This document shows, piece by piece, positions 15,469-27,564 of a stretch of DNA of 63,559 bases. The notes beneath the pieces are model-generated. The model was given only the letters and a program-made list of their open reading frames with translations. It searched no databases and was not told the DNA's origin. The translations under genes and the position numbers were made by a program. The stretch comes from Deltaproteobacteria bacterium (lineage in GTDB: Bacteria > Bdellovibrionota_C > UBA2361 > SZUA-149 > JAITKM01). The DNA lies in the NCBI GenBank assembly GCA_031278395.1, contig JAITKM010000008.1, positions 1-63,559 on the forward strand, given 5' to 3'. Within the stretch, counting starts at the first letter, position 1. Each line of letters opens with the position of its first letter.

Positions 15469-16704
15469 TCAAGCTACTAGTTTTTCAACGATTGAATCGG
15501 CAATTATAAAGCGTTGTGGTGGGATTTGGAGATGATCATTGCTTAGCGCAAGGTAAGCTTGGTCGATTAATGGTCTGACTTTTTGTTGCAGATTTTCAAA
15601 AGATTTTTTGCCAAAAAGTTTTTGGTATTTTTGCAAATTTAAACCACTAGCTTTTCTAAGACTTAGAAAGGTAAATTCCATTTGCTGTTGTTCTAAAGTT
15701 AGAGTTTCCTCAAAAGCTAGGTTAGTTGAGGAAAAAAATTCGCTTATTTGCGAAAACTGAGCCATGTATTTTGAGGGTAAGCTAACGTTAGCAAAACGTC
15801 GAGCAAATTTAGGAGTTGTTGTTGTTGGGTGGTCAGGGGAGGTCGCTCCTACCGTAGCAGAATGTTGTGCGGGAACAGATAAGTAACTATGCGCCCCAGC
15901 TCCTAAGCCAAGGTAATTTTCGCCATTCCAATAATTCAAATTATGCCGACTTTCATAATTCGGCTGGGCAAAGTTAGAAATTTCATACTGACAAAATGTT
16001 TCAGCTAAAAATATCTGAATTGTGCGATATAACTCCGCATATGTCTCCTCGGAACAAGTAAAGATGCGATTAGCCTGCGCTTGAGCAAAAAAAGCTGACC
16101 CCTTTTCTATGCTTAACCCATAAATTGAAACATGCTCCGGCATTAAGGCTAACAACTCACGCAATTCGTATTCTAAATCTTCTACTTTTTCAGACGCATA
16201 TCCAAAAATCAAATCCAGGTTGAGATTACTAAAACCTGAAGTTCTTAAAAGTTCAAAAGCGACTCTGGCGTCTTGGACAGAATGCAGACGTCCTAAAAAT
16301 TTTAACTTGTCATTTAAAAAACTTTGCACACCCAAACTAATACGCGTGAGACCAATGGATTTTAGAGCTGCCAACTGCTGGAGCGTAGTGATTGTCGCAG
16401 GATTAGCTTCTAAGGTGATTTCAATATCAGAGGCAAAGTTAAGTTTGGTTTTGATTGCAGTAATGATTTGCCCAAGACTATGAGCAGAAAAAATTGACGG
16501 TGTGCCACCACCGAAATAGATTGTTGCTACAGTTTCATTTTGCAAATTTAAAGCATTAATTCTGATATTAAATTCGTTAATAACAGTCTCAGTATATTTT
16601 TTTTCTAAGTCTGGTATTTTGATAGAATCAAAGGCGTAGGAATTAAAATTACAATAAGGGCACTTTTTAAGGCAAAACGGAATATGAATATAAATTGAAA
16701 GCAT
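15469..16704 (-). CDS. hemW: Radical SAM protein HemW (HemN-like heme chaperone)
   Basis: 411 residues. The radical SAM cluster is C11-xxx-C15-xx-C18 (CLKKCPYC). YFGGGTPSIF, the SAM-binding ANPATIT region, ISLGVQSF and YEISNFAQ follow in order. GLGAGAHSYLS is the family motif, and the next 25 residues or so appear inserted (see 15805-15875). It lies 55 bases downstream of lepB on the same strand, probably in one transcript. It likely delivers heme rather than oxidising coproporphyrinogen. Confidence 0.92.
   Translation of the reverse strand: MLSIYIHIPFCLKKCPYCNFNSYAFDSIKIPDLEKKYTETVINEFNIRINALNLQNETVATIYFGGGTPSIFSAHSLGQIITAIKTKLNFASDIEITLEANPATITTLQQLAALKSIGLTRISLGVQSFLNDKLKFLGRLHSVQDARVAFELLRTSGFSNLNLDLIFGYASEKVEDLEYELRELLALMPEHVSIYGLSIEKGSAFFAQAQANRIFTCSEETYAELYRTIQIFLAETFCQYEISNFAQPNYESRHNLNYWNGENYLGLGAGAHSYLSVPAQHSATVGATSPDHPTTTTPKFARRFANVSLPSKYMAQFSQISEFFSSTNLAFEETLTLEQQQMEFTFLSLRKASGLNLQKYQKLFGKKSFENLQQKVRPLIDQAYLALSNDHLQIPPQRFIIADSIVEKLVA
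15805..15875 (-). repeat. Possible palindromic element inserted in frame in hemW
   Basis: On the coding strand GGTAGGAGCGACCTCCCC contains the hairpin GGAG-CGAC-CTCC, locally much richer in G and C than the gene. It encodes the HSATVGATSPDHPTTTT stretch that interrupts the normally short link after AGAHSY. This is similar in principle to palindromic elements known inside Rickettsia genes. Confidence 0.35.
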
Positions 16705-16759
16705 ACTTAATTACTACGGCTGACTTTTGGGAATTTGAATTATTTATTAGAAATACCCT

Positions 16760-17413
16760 TTATCTAATTATCGAAAAGAATCTTTTAAGATAATCCCCGT
16801 CACCAAAAACTCGGCTGTTAAAATAGATAAAAAATGCCCGTCCCTTAATTTGATTAATTGGCACAAAATGTTCACTCCAAAAACGCGAATCCCGACTGCG
16901 ATCCCGATTATCTCCCATTACAAAGACCTGTCCGTCTGGAACAGTTTCAGGACCAAAATCTTTATTACCGCCAGAAAGCCATAAGGTAGTCCACGGTTCC
17001 GTTAACTCCTTGCCATTAATCCAGACTTTTTTGCTAGTTACTTGAATGGTTTCACCGGGAAGTGCGATAACTCGCTTAATTAAATTTATATCTTCTTCCA
17101 GATATTCACCATCCTCGTCTTTGGGTAAGTTACGAGTAAAAACCACGACTGCGCCGCGTTCTGGAATGTCAAATTGATAGGCGTTTGTTTTACGAAATGG
17201 AATCGGCAGCCAAAACCCATAACTTAACTTATTGACTAAAATATGGTCTCCAACTAACAACGTTGGCACCATTGATTCTGATGGAATCTTAAACGGCTCA
17301 ACCAAACTCATCCTAATAATAAAGACAAACAATAAAATTTGAATAATAGGTACTATAAACTCTCTTAATTGATTATTTGAGCTGTCTTGCGCTGTAAGTC
17401 GTTTTTCAGTCAT
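16760..17413 (-). CDS. lepB: Signal peptidase I
   Basis: 217 residues. An N-terminal membrane span (about 20-38) precedes PSESMVPTLLVGD with catalytic Ser47. LIKRVIALPGE contains the catalytic Lys113, and MGDNRDRSRDSRFWSEHFVP is box E. It cleaves signal peptides on the periplasmic side of the inner membrane. It begins 295 bases from the divergent gyrB, behind a plausible promoter at 17452-17480, and is followed by hemW. Confidence 0.96.
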   Translation of the reverse strand: MTEKRLTAQDSSNNQLREFIVPIIQILLFVFIIRMSLVEPFKIPSESMVPTLLVGDHILVNKLSYGFWLPIPFRKTNAYQFDIPERGAVVVFTRNLPKDEDGEYLEEDINLIKRVIALPGETIQVTSKKVWINGKELTEPWTTLWLSGGNKDFGPETVPDGQVFVMGDNRDRSRDSRFWSEHFVPINQIKGRAFFIYFNSRVFGDGDYLKRFFSIIR

Positions 17414-17451
17414 AATTCATGAAAAAATTTGTCTTGATAATGAAGTCATAG

Positions 17452-17480
17452 CCTATATGCGCTTTAAAAAAATTATGCAA
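17452..17480 (-). promoter_or_regulatory. Likely promoter of lepB-hemW
   Basis: Minus strand TTGCAT, 17 bases, TATAGG, ending about 38 bases before the lepB start. The opposite strand of this gap (17481-17708) forms a long gyrB leader that includes the GGGGTGCCCC hairpin near 17670. Confidence 0.4.
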
Positions 17481-17708
17481 ATTTTTTATGATAACATCCT
17501 ATAAATATACGGTTTTAAAATTAAAAAGAAAGGTTAAAAACCTTGTAAAAATGCCTAAAAAAGTGTAGGGTCTCGCGCTTAAAAAATAGTGCAACTATTC
17601 ATTAGATGAACACGCTCTATCGTGGTCGCTTCAAAGAATAAGGAGCCAGCAGAGCATTCACAAGGGGTGCCCCTAAAACTTTAGTAAACTTAGTAAAAAG
17701 GAAGATAG

Positions 17709-20186
<2,478 letters not shown>

Positions 20187-20188
20187 AT

Positions 20189-20450
20189 ATGACATATACT
20201 GTAATTAGAAATTCTAAATACGATTTTGCAGGTCAATCCTATGCGACAATGTATCCCAATTTGCATAGATATCCAGCAACTATGATTCCGCAACGAGCGA
20301 ATGAAGTTTGCGTTTTTGAGATATGAACGGCTACTTGGAAATAAATCTATGCCGTTAAGAAATTCTCCAACTAATGAAGTAGGGAGAGTTGCCAAAACAA
20401 TGTTAACGGAATATTTGGTTGTATGTGAAAAGGTGAGGAAAATATATTAA
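20189..20450 (+). pseudogene. Relic between gyrB and gyrA, possibly of a DNA methyltransferase
   Basis: Two short overlapping frames. 20189-20326 encodes 45 residues, including YDFAGQSYATMYPNLHRYPATMIPQ, which resembles the N-terminal HxYPA..IP motif of N4/N6 DNA methylases. 20301-20450 (another frame) continues as ERLLGNKSMPLRNSPTNEV.. to a stop 13 bases before gyrA. No catalytic motif (DPPY/SPPY) remains. It reads as a gene eroded by frameshift and internal deletion. The methylase assignment is tentative. Confidence 0.4.
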
Positions 20451-20463
20451 TTAATGGAGAGCA

Positions 20464-22971
20464 ATGACAGAGCTAGATAACATAAACATTATACCAGTAA
20501 ATATTGAAGATGAAATGCGTGGGTCGTATATAGATTATGCGATGAGCGTTATTATTGGGCGGGCTTTGCCGGATGTGCGCGATGGTTTAAAGCCTGTGCA
20601 TCGCAGAATACTGTTTGCGATGTTGAATGAAGGACTAACGTCGGATAAAAAATATTCAAAATGTGCTGGTGTAATTGGTGAAGTATTGAAACATTTACAT
20701 CCTCATGGTGATGTTGCAGTTTATGATTCTTTGGTAAGATTAGCGCAGACTTGGAATTTACGTTACCCATTGATTGATGGACAAGGAAACTTTGGTTCAA
20801 TTGATGGCGATCCTCCTGCAGCATATCGTTACACCGAGTGCCGTATGCGCAAAATAGCTGAAAGTTTGCTGGCTGATATTGATAAAGCTACGGTGGATTG
20901 GATGCCTAACTTTGATGAATCCATGGACGAACCAACTGTGTTGCCAACTCGTATTCCAAATCTTTTAATCAATGGTACGGAAGGGATTGCGGTTGGTATG
21001 GCATCCAAAATTCCGCCGCATAATTTGAGTGAAGTCATTGCTGGTACAATTAAGTTAATTCAAAATCCAGATATTACACTTGAAGAATTAATGGAGTGTA
21101 TTCCAGCACCAGATTTCCCAACTGGGGGTATTATTTACGGAACGCAAACGCTAAGAAGTATTTATCAAACAGGGCGTGGCACAATTCGTATTCGGTCAAA
21201 AATACATACTGAAATTTCTAAAGGCAAGCGTGAAAGCGAAATGATTATCGTTGATGAGATTCCTTATCAAGTTAATAAAGCTAATTTAGTGGAAAAAATT
21301 GCAGAGCTGGTTAATGAAAAAAAAATAGAAGGTATTTCAAAATTACGTGATGAGTCTGATCGGCATGGTATGCGTATTGTAATTGAGTTGAAGCGTGATG
21401 CTGTTACGCAAGTTGTTTTAAATCAATTGTTTAAACTAACTCTAATGGAAAAAACTTTTGGGGTTATTATGTTGGCAATTGATAAGAAACAACCTAAGGT
21501 TTTGGGCTTAAAAGCGATTTTAGGACGGTTCATTGAGCATCGTAAAGAAGTTATAATCCGTAGAACGCAGTTTGAGTTGAACAAGGCTCAGGCGCGCCAG
21601 CATATTTTAGAGGGGTTACGAATTGCTTTGGAACATATTGACGAAGTTATTGAAGTAATCAAGAAGTCTGAGTCAACTCATGAAGCTAAAGAAGCTTTAA
21701 TAAAGCGTTTTAGTTTAAGTGAAATTCAAGCTCAGCATATTTTAGATATGCCGTTAAAACGTTTAACCGGGTTAGAGCGGCAAGCAATTGAGAAAGAATA
21801 TCAAGAGCTTTGTAAGTTGATTGAGGAGCTACTTGGTATTTTGGTGAATGCTGAAAAAGTAAATACGATTTGTATTGAAGAATTAAAGGAGATTGAGCAG
21901 AAATATGGCGATAAGCGGCGCACTGAACTTGAAGACAATGGTGAAGATATTGATCTTGAAGACTTAATTGTCGAGGAGGATATGGTGGTAACCGTTAGCC
22001 ATAAAGGTTATATCAAGCGTTGTTCACCGTCGATATTTAAGGCGCAAAAACGCGGTGGTAAAGGAATTCAGGGAGCCAAGAAGTTAGATGATGCCGATGA
22101 GGATTTTATTTCAGATATGTTTATTGCTTCCACGCATGCGTATTTGTTGGTTCTAACGACGCAGGGAAAATTATATTGGATTAAAGTGCATCAGTTACCA
22201 GAAACAAGTCGCACTGCACGTGGGCGGGCAATTGTGAATATGTTAAAACTTGGAGAAGACGAAAAAATTTCCGCAATTTTGCCAGTGCGTAAGTTTGAGG
22301 AGGGGAAGTTTGTATTTTTTGTAACAAGAAATGGAACCTCAAAACGTGTAGATTTAATGGCGTTCTCAAATGTGCGGACTAACGGAATTAAGGCAATTAA
22401 TCTGGATAATAGCGATGAGTTGGTAGGCGTGCGCTTAACTGATGGGATGCAAGACTGCATTGTATCTTCAAAATTTGGTATGGCGATTCGTTTCCATGAG
22501 GATGAAATTAGAGCTATGGGGCGAACAGCTAGCGGCGTGCGGGCGATGAGGTTAGACGACGGCGATAGTGTGGTGAGTTTTGTAATGATTGCTAAAAATG
22601 AGGATGGTCAGGTCGCTGAGGACGTGGCTTTATTTACGGTATGTCAAAATGGATATGGTAAGCGCACAGCGGTTACAGAATATCGTGAGCAGAGCCGAGG
22701 TGGAAAAGGTGTGATTGATATTAAAACTGAAGATCGCAATGGTCCAGTAGTAGAAACAATTCGAGTTTATCCCAACGACCAGGTGATGATTATCACGAAT
22801 AATGGTAAAGTTATTCGCATGAATATTTCAGATACTAATATGATAGGGCGCAACACTAAAGGTGTGCGTCTAATCAATCTTGAGGATGGTGAAACTGTCG
22901 CTTCTATTGCCCGAATTGCAGATGGTGGCGTGGTGGAAGAGGAAGAGGATGAGGAAGAATTAAAAAAATAG
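20464..22971 (+). CDS. gyrA: DNA gyrase subunit A
   Basis: 835 residues. Breakage-reunion domain with PDVRDGLKPVHRRILFAM and catalytic Tyr123 in AAYRYTECRM; the GyrA-box QKRGGKG in the C-terminal beta-pinwheel marks gyrase rather than topoisomerase IV. The quinolone region reads HPHGDVAVYD: Val84 stands where E. coli has Ser83, while Asp88 (E. coli Asp87) is kept. It ends in an acidic tail (EEEEDEEELKK). The stop codon abuts the stop of the convergent priA with no spacer. Start ATG follows ATGGAGAGCA. Confidence 0.97.
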   Translation: MTELDNINIIPVNIEDEMRGSYIDYAMSVIIGRALPDVRDGLKPVHRRILFAMLNEGLTSDKKYSKCAGVIGEVLKHLHPHGDVAVYDSLVRLAQTWNLRYPLIDGQGNFGSIDGDPPAAYRYTECRMRKIAESLLADIDKATVDWMPNFDESMDEPTVLPTRIPNLLINGTEGIAVGMASKIPPHNLSEVIAGTIKLIQNPDITLEELMECIPAPDFPTGGIIYGTQTLRSIYQTGRGTIRIRSKIHTEISKGKRESEMIIVDEIPYQVNKANLVEKIAELVNEKKIEGISKLRDESDRHGMRIVIELKRDAVTQVVLNQLFKLTLMEKTFGVIMLAIDKKQPKVLGLKAILGRFIEHRKEVIIRRTQFELNKAQARQHILEGLRIALEHIDEVIEVIKKSESTHEAKEALIKRFSLSEIQAQHILDMPLKRLTGLERQAIEKEYQELCKLIEELLGILVNAEKVNTICIEELKEIEQKYGDKRRTELEDNGEDIDLEDLIVEEDMVVTVSHKGYIKRCSPSIFKAQKRGGKGIQGAKKLDDADEDFISDMFIASTHAYLLVLTTQGKLYWIKVHQLPETSRTARGRAIVNMLKLGEDEKISAILPVRKFEEGKFVFFVTRNGTSKRVDLMAFSNVRTNGIKAINLDNSDELVGVRLTDGMQDCIVSSKFGMAIRFHEDEIRAMGRTASGVRAMRLDDGDSVVSFVMIAKNEDGQVAEDVALFTVCQNGYGKRTAVTEYREQSRGGKGVIDIKTEDRNGPVVETIRVYPNDQVMIITNNGKVIRMNISDTNMIGRNTKGVRLINLEDGETVASIARIADGGVVEEEEDEEELKK

Positions 22972-25458
22972 TTACAACATATCCATTGGGTCAACGTCGA
23001 TAGTCAGGCGCAAGTTGTCGTCCTTAAGTTTTTTACGAGTTTGGTTGTGATAGGTATGCAAAAGTTTAGCTACCTGCGAAATTAATTTGGCTGAATGACT
23101 TTTGCATAAAATATGCCAACGATAAAATTTGTCGATTTTCTGAATCGGTGCCGGCGCTGGACCTAAAATTGAAAACACGTCGGGCTTGTTGCTAGCTAGA
23201 TAATTTTCAATCATATTGCGCACGGCAGTAATGTATTCAATTGCTAATTGCGCCTCAACGCTCGAGGCAATAACTCTTAATAATCTACCATAGGGCGGAT
23301 AATTCAAACTCTTTCTGTATTCTAACTCGTAACGACTAAAAGCTTTAAAATTTCCCTTTTGAATCGCTACTAGTGTTGGATGTTTAGGCTCACGAGTTTG
23401 AATTACAACCCGACCAGCTTTTTCTGAACGCCCAGCTCGTCCACTAGCTTGCGTAATAAGTTGGAAATTTTTTTCACTCGCCCTAAAATCCGGAAAATGT
23501 AAGCCGAGATCAGCATCAATAATCCCCACCAACGTTACATTCGGCAAATCATGCCCTTTAGCTATCATCTGTGTCCCAACTAAAATATCAGCCTCTCCAC
23601 GCCGCATCGAAGCTAAGATAGTGCGATACGTATCTTTTTTTATAATTGCATCTTTATCTAATCTCGCAATTCTGGCTTGCGGGAAAAGCTTAGCCAACTC
23701 TTCAGTAACTTTCTCTGTTCCGCCGCCACACTGTTTTAACAATCCAAATCCACTTTCTAGTTTTTCTAATTTTTTTTTAGCGTCAGTTTCTAGGCTAGAT
23801 GTCAGCTCGATTTTGGTTGTATACGGATTTCTACAAAGCGGACAAAAAGTCGGCGCTGGAACAGTATAGCCGCAGTAATGACAGATTTGGCTGTTGTTTT
23901 CTTTGTGAAAAGTCAAAGTTACTGAACAATTCGGACATTGTAAAACATTGCCACAAGAAACACATTGCAAGTAACTTGCAAAGCCTCGTCGATTATAAAG
24001 CAAAATGACTTGTTCCTGGTTGGCTAGGGCGTTAGTTATTAATTCATTTAAACGTGGCGAAATATTTGTTGAAGGCATATCTGCAGGACGAATTGTAGTT
24101 AAATCAACCAACTCAATTTGAGGCAAAGGATTTAAAGTAGCGCGTTCGGGTAACTCTAACAGTTTATAATTGTTGTTAGTTACATTAAATAAGCTTTCAA
24201 ATGACGGCGTTGCGGAACCTAAAATAACTGGGCAGTCATGAAACTTGGCTTTCATAACTGCGACGTCCCGCCCGTGGTAATATATTTTATTGCCTTGTTT
24301 ATATGAGCTGTCATGCTCTTCATCCACAATGATTAAACCCAAATTTTTAAACGGCGCAAAAATCGCCGAGCGTGCCCCAATTGCGACTTGGATTTTATTC
24401 TCTAAAATCGCCTGCCAGCTAGCCCAACGCAGTGCCGGACCAACTTGGCTATGCAAAACCACGATGGGAACTCCAAGCCGAGATTTAAAATGATCTAAAA
24501 TTTGCGGTGTTAAAGCAATTTCAGGAACAATTACTAATACCGATTTGCCAAGTTGTAATGCCTTTAAAATCGCCTGAATATAAATTTCTGTTTTGCCACT
24601 GCCTGTAACGCCGAAGAGTAAAGTCGGTGAAAAAATTGAGGCTTCAATTTGTTGATTGAGATAGTTTAAGGCAGTTTGTTGATGGATATTAATTTGTGGT
24701 GGAGCAGAGAAAATAAAACCAGCGCCTTGGCATTTGGCTAGTTCCGCTTCAAAATTGACGACTTGCTGGATTTTAACTAAATTCTTTTTAGTCAGGCTTT
24801 TTATTTGATCACGCTGGCTCGCTAAAAAATTTTTATTCAGCTGGCACAACCCGGCTTGGGCGTTAATCTGTTGAAACAAAAGCTTTAAGACTTCAGCTTG
24901 TTTCGGAGAACGTTTTTCAAATTTTGCCAGTTGGTTTGTATCTTGTAATAAAGCTAAGGCATTTGAGGTTAAAGAAAATTTTAGCTCAGGTTTGAGTTTT
25001 TGTTGTTTAGGAATAACATTATCAATAATGTCAGCAAGAGGCACGCCATAGTATTCGGACATCCATTTAAAGAAAACAAAATCTTTTTGGGTCATGACAG
25101 ATTGACAATCTAGAATCTCTTTTAAAGTTCCTGCCAAGCGCGGGCGAACTTCCGGAATATTATTTTGCGTAATAGTCCAGAAACCAATTTGTGAAGTGTG
25201 GACAGCGCTGTCGCGATAAGAATTGCCAGAAACTAATTTTTTTCTGCTACTATTATTTTTTTTTGATTTAATTTGTTCCTTTATTTTTTTTTCAGCTTGT
25301 TCCAGCGGTAATAAAGAAATAACCCACCCCCTTTCAGTGCGATTACCAAGTTTAATAGTAACTTCATTTCCAATTTGAACCTGATTAAATTTTTCTCCAA
25401 GGGCGTAGTATAAAGTTGTTGGGAGTCCTGGTATTGTGATTTCAGCAGCAAATAACAT
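22972..25458 (-). CDS. priA: Primosomal protein N' (replication restart helicase PriA)
   Basis: 828 residues. Walker A GVTGSGKTEIY, DEEH box (VDEEHDSSYKQ), GSATPSFES, and eight cysteines in the zinc region (CVSCGNVLQCPNC to CHYCG and CPLC). Helicase motif V/VI: GTQMIAKGHDLPNVTLVGI and QASGRAGRSEKAGRV. The N-terminal DNA-binding domain is recognisable from ITIPGLPTTLYYALG. It reloads the replicative helicase at stalled forks. It is convergent with gyrA, and the two coding regions touch. Confidence 0.95.
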   Translation of the reverse strand: MLFAAEITIPGLPTTLYYALGEKFNQVQIGNEVTIKLGNRTERGWVISLLPLEQAEKKIKEQIKSKKNNSSRKKLVSGNSYRDSAVHTSQIGFWTITQNNIPEVRPRLAGTLKEILDCQSVMTQKDFVFFKWMSEYYGVPLADIIDNVIPKQQKLKPELKFSLTSNALALLQDTNQLAKFEKRSPKQAEVLKLLFQQINAQAGLCQLNKNFLASQRDQIKSLTKKNLVKIQQVVNFEAELAKCQGAGFIFSAPPQINIHQQTALNYLNQQIEASIFSPTLLFGVTGSGKTEIYIQAILKALQLGKSVLVIVPEIALTPQILDHFKSRLGVPIVVLHSQVGPALRWASWQAILENKIQVAIGARSAIFAPFKNLGLIIVDEEHDSSYKQGNKIYYHGRDVAVMKAKFHDCPVILGSATPSFESLFNVTNNNYKLLELPERATLNPLPQIELVDLTTIRPADMPSTNISPRLNELITNALANQEQVILLYNRRGFASYLQCVSCGNVLQCPNCSVTLTFHKENNSQICHYCGYTVPAPTFCPLCRNPYTTKIELTSSLETDAKKKLEKLESGFGLLKQCGGGTEKVTEELAKLFPQARIARLDKDAIIKKDTYRTILASMRRGEADILVGTQMIAKGHDLPNVTLVGIIDADLGLHFPDFRASEKNFQLITQASGRAGRSEKAGRVVIQTREPKHPTLVAIQKGNFKAFSRYELEYRKSLNYPPYGRLLRVIASSVEAQLAIEYITAVRNMIENYLASNKPDVFSILGPAPAPIQKIDKFYRWHILCKSHSAKLISQVAKLLHTYHNQTRKKLKDDNLRLTIDVDPMDML

Positions 25459-25565
25459 GCGAGAGGATTATTTTAAAATTTGTCTCTTGTAAAATGATAT
25501 TATTTTAATTATATACTTTTGCCCCGTTGTATTTATTGGTTTTTTTTATCGGGATATTCAAATAT

Positions 25566-26624
25566 ATGTTTTGGCAAGCTAAAAAACAATTTGTCGGTGT
25601 AGATATTGGTGCGGATTCAATTAAAATTGTTTGTCTTGAAAAAATACAAGACAAAATTATTCTTAAAAATAGTATTATCGAACCAAATCTAACCGAGATT
25701 TTCGATAGGCATAAAATTGCAAAACCTGAAGAGTTGGGTAAACGTCTGCAAAATCTTTTTAAGAAAAATAAACTAAAAACTAACACTGTAGCTTGTGCTG
25801 TCTCAGATAGTAACGTTTTTACTAAAAAAATCTATGTTCCGCTAACTGTTGCCAAGACTGCTCTGCGCAAGAACATTTCAGAAGCAGCTGTGAAGTGTAT
25901 TCCATATGATATTAGAGCGGTCTGTTATGAATACCAGGTTTTGGGGGTAACTGATGATTTGCAGGTTGAAGTGATGGTGGTCGCTGTCAAAAGGGAGATA
26001 GTAGATAATTATTTGTTGGCTTTTGGACAAGCTGGAATTAAGCCAATCCTGATTGATGTTACTTGTTTTGCTTTAGAAAATGTTTTTATTTACAATTATT
26101 CTTCAGCTAAGCAGCAGCTGGCAGTCTTATTGGATGTGGGACAGCGTAATGTAGAGATTACAGTTTTAGATCGAGGTCGTCCAGTGGCTTACTTTGAAAC
26201 TAGTGTGGCTGGCGGGTTATATGTAGAATCTTTAGCTGATGTTTTTCAGATTTTACCTAAGGAAGCGTTTTTAATTTTTAAAGGTGAAGTCGACAATCGT
26301 TACGATGATAACTTGTATCGCCAAACTATAACTAATGTAACTAAACATATTGTGGCGAATATTGTCGAAAAATTAAAAAAACAAAATTTTGGATTAAAAT
26401 TTGAAAATATCGATGTAATTTATGTTACAGGTGGTTGTTTAAAAGTTAGAAGTTTATTAGATGAGTTAGTAGCTAAAACTAATTTGCCGTGTCTACACCT
26501 TTATCCGTTTAAAAAAATAATGGATGCTGCTGGAAATGTTATTACAGCAGAGCTTGGAACGCAAGCTTCACCATTTTTAGGCGTGGCGACTGGATTAGCA
26601 TTGCGTTTAGTTGAGAAAAAATGA
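25566..26624 (+). CDS. pilM: Type IV pilus assembly protein PilM
   Basis: 352 residues from ATG 25566. The frame is open further to a TTG at 25527, but MFWQAKKQFVGVDIGADSIKIVCLEK is the usual PilM beginning. It has the actin/FtsA-like ATPase fold: phosphate-1 VGVDIG, LLDVGQRNVEITVLDRG, ETSVAGGLYVES, and YVTGGCLKVRSL. It binds the PilN cytoplasmic tail on the inner face of the inner membrane. pilN starts 13 bases downstream. Confidence 0.88.
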   Translation: MFWQAKKQFVGVDIGADSIKIVCLEKIQDKIILKNSIIEPNLTEIFDRHKIAKPEELGKRLQNLFKKNKLKTNTVACAVSDSNVFTKKIYVPLTVAKTALRKNISEAAVKCIPYDIRAVCYEYQVLGVTDDLQVEVMVVAVKREIVDNYLLAFGQAGIKPILIDVTCFALENVFIYNYSSAKQQLAVLLDVGQRNVEITVLDRGRPVAYFETSVAGGLYVESLADVFQILPKEAFLIFKGEVDNRYDDNLYRQTITNVTKHIVANIVEKLKKQNFGLKFENIDVIYVTGGCLKVRSLLDELVAKTNLPCLHLYPFKKIMDAAGNVITAELGTQASPFLGVATGLALRLVEKK

Positions 26625-26637
26625 AAATTCAATAATC

Positions 26638-27192
26638 ATGATACGAATAAATCTTTTAGAGACAGATAGGAAGCGGCTTGAGTTTAGTTATCTTAAAACT
26701 TTTTTACCGTTTTTTTATATCGCCTGCATGTTAGCTTTGATGTTTTTAGCTTTGTTGCCAGCTCAGCGTAGTATTGATGAGAAGTTAAAAGAAATCAAAA
26801 AACTAGATGATATAAAAGATAAGGCAAGTATTTATCCAGTTGAAACTAATATGAAAGTTTATGCAGAAAGAGATAAAAAGACCAGAGAACAGTTGACGTT
26901 TTTAGCTAGTTTGAAAGCCAAGCAAAATAACGCCTTAATAATTTTGAAAGCTGTGCATAATAATATTCCAGCTAGTATGTGGGTTGAATCAATTGAATAT
27001 AATAAAGGAACTGCAACCTTGAAGGGTTTTTCTTTTGAATCACAGGCAGTTTTTGATTTTAACAATAAATTAAAGTCTCAGAGTAATCTAAAAAATTCAG
27101 ATGTGTTGTTTATTAATGAATCAAGTGAAAAAATCAGCAGAAGAAGTGTTGTTGAATATGGTATCAAAGTTGAAAATAAAGACCTAATGTAG
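26638..27192 (+). CDS. pilN: Type IV pilus assembly protein PilN
   Basis: 184 residues from ATG 26638. MIRINLLETDRKR is the conserved PilM-binding INLL motif at the N-terminus. A single membrane span follows (about 21-41), then a periplasmic coiled coil and a small ferredoxin-like domain. pilO and pilP, which usually follow, are absent; after a 372-base gap comes pilQ. The stop codon lies in the left arm of a hairpin repeat. Confidence 0.85.
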   Translation: MIRINLLETDRKRLEFSYLKTFLPFFYIACMLALMFLALLPAQRSIDEKLKEIKKLDDIKDKASIYPVETNMKVYAERDKKTREQLTFLASLKAKQNNALIILKAVHNNIPASMWVESIEYNKGTATLKGFSFESQAVFDFNNKLKSQSNLKNSDVLFINESSEKISRRSVVEYGIKVENKDLM

Positions 27193-27221
27193 CGCAGGCA
27201 AGAAAAACTCGCGTTACATTA
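27185..27221 (+). repeat. GTAGCGCAG-type hairpin repeat, copy 1
   Basis: TAATGTAGCGC pairs with GCGTTACATTA (10 of 11), and the loop begins AGGCAAGAAAAA. The same word GTAGCGCAGRCAAGAAAA occurs at 31427. It overlaps the pilN stop and may serve as an mRNA 3'-end hairpin. The rest of the gap to 27564 is AT-rich with no frame seen. Confidence 0.6.
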
Positions 27222-27564
27222 AGCCATTATAAATTATCTATAAAAATCAATGTGTTATTTGTAATATAAACACAATTAATTATATGCGATATAACCTATT
27301 GATAACATTGAAATAAGAAAAAGCTAATGTCCTATTTTATAGCTATTAATAAATTAGTATAAAATTTGTTAATTCTAACTATCTTAATTTTCTTAAAAAT
27401 TTTTTTATAGAAAAATACTATTGTTACAATTTTATAATTTATGCTATCTTTACCTCCGTTTTTTTATAAGATGTCCTTAGTGGTCATTTTTTCTTGCTTT
27501 TTTGTGTGAAAAAATACTTAGGTATTTTTAAATTTATTAAGTTAAAAATTCAGGTAAAAAATAT

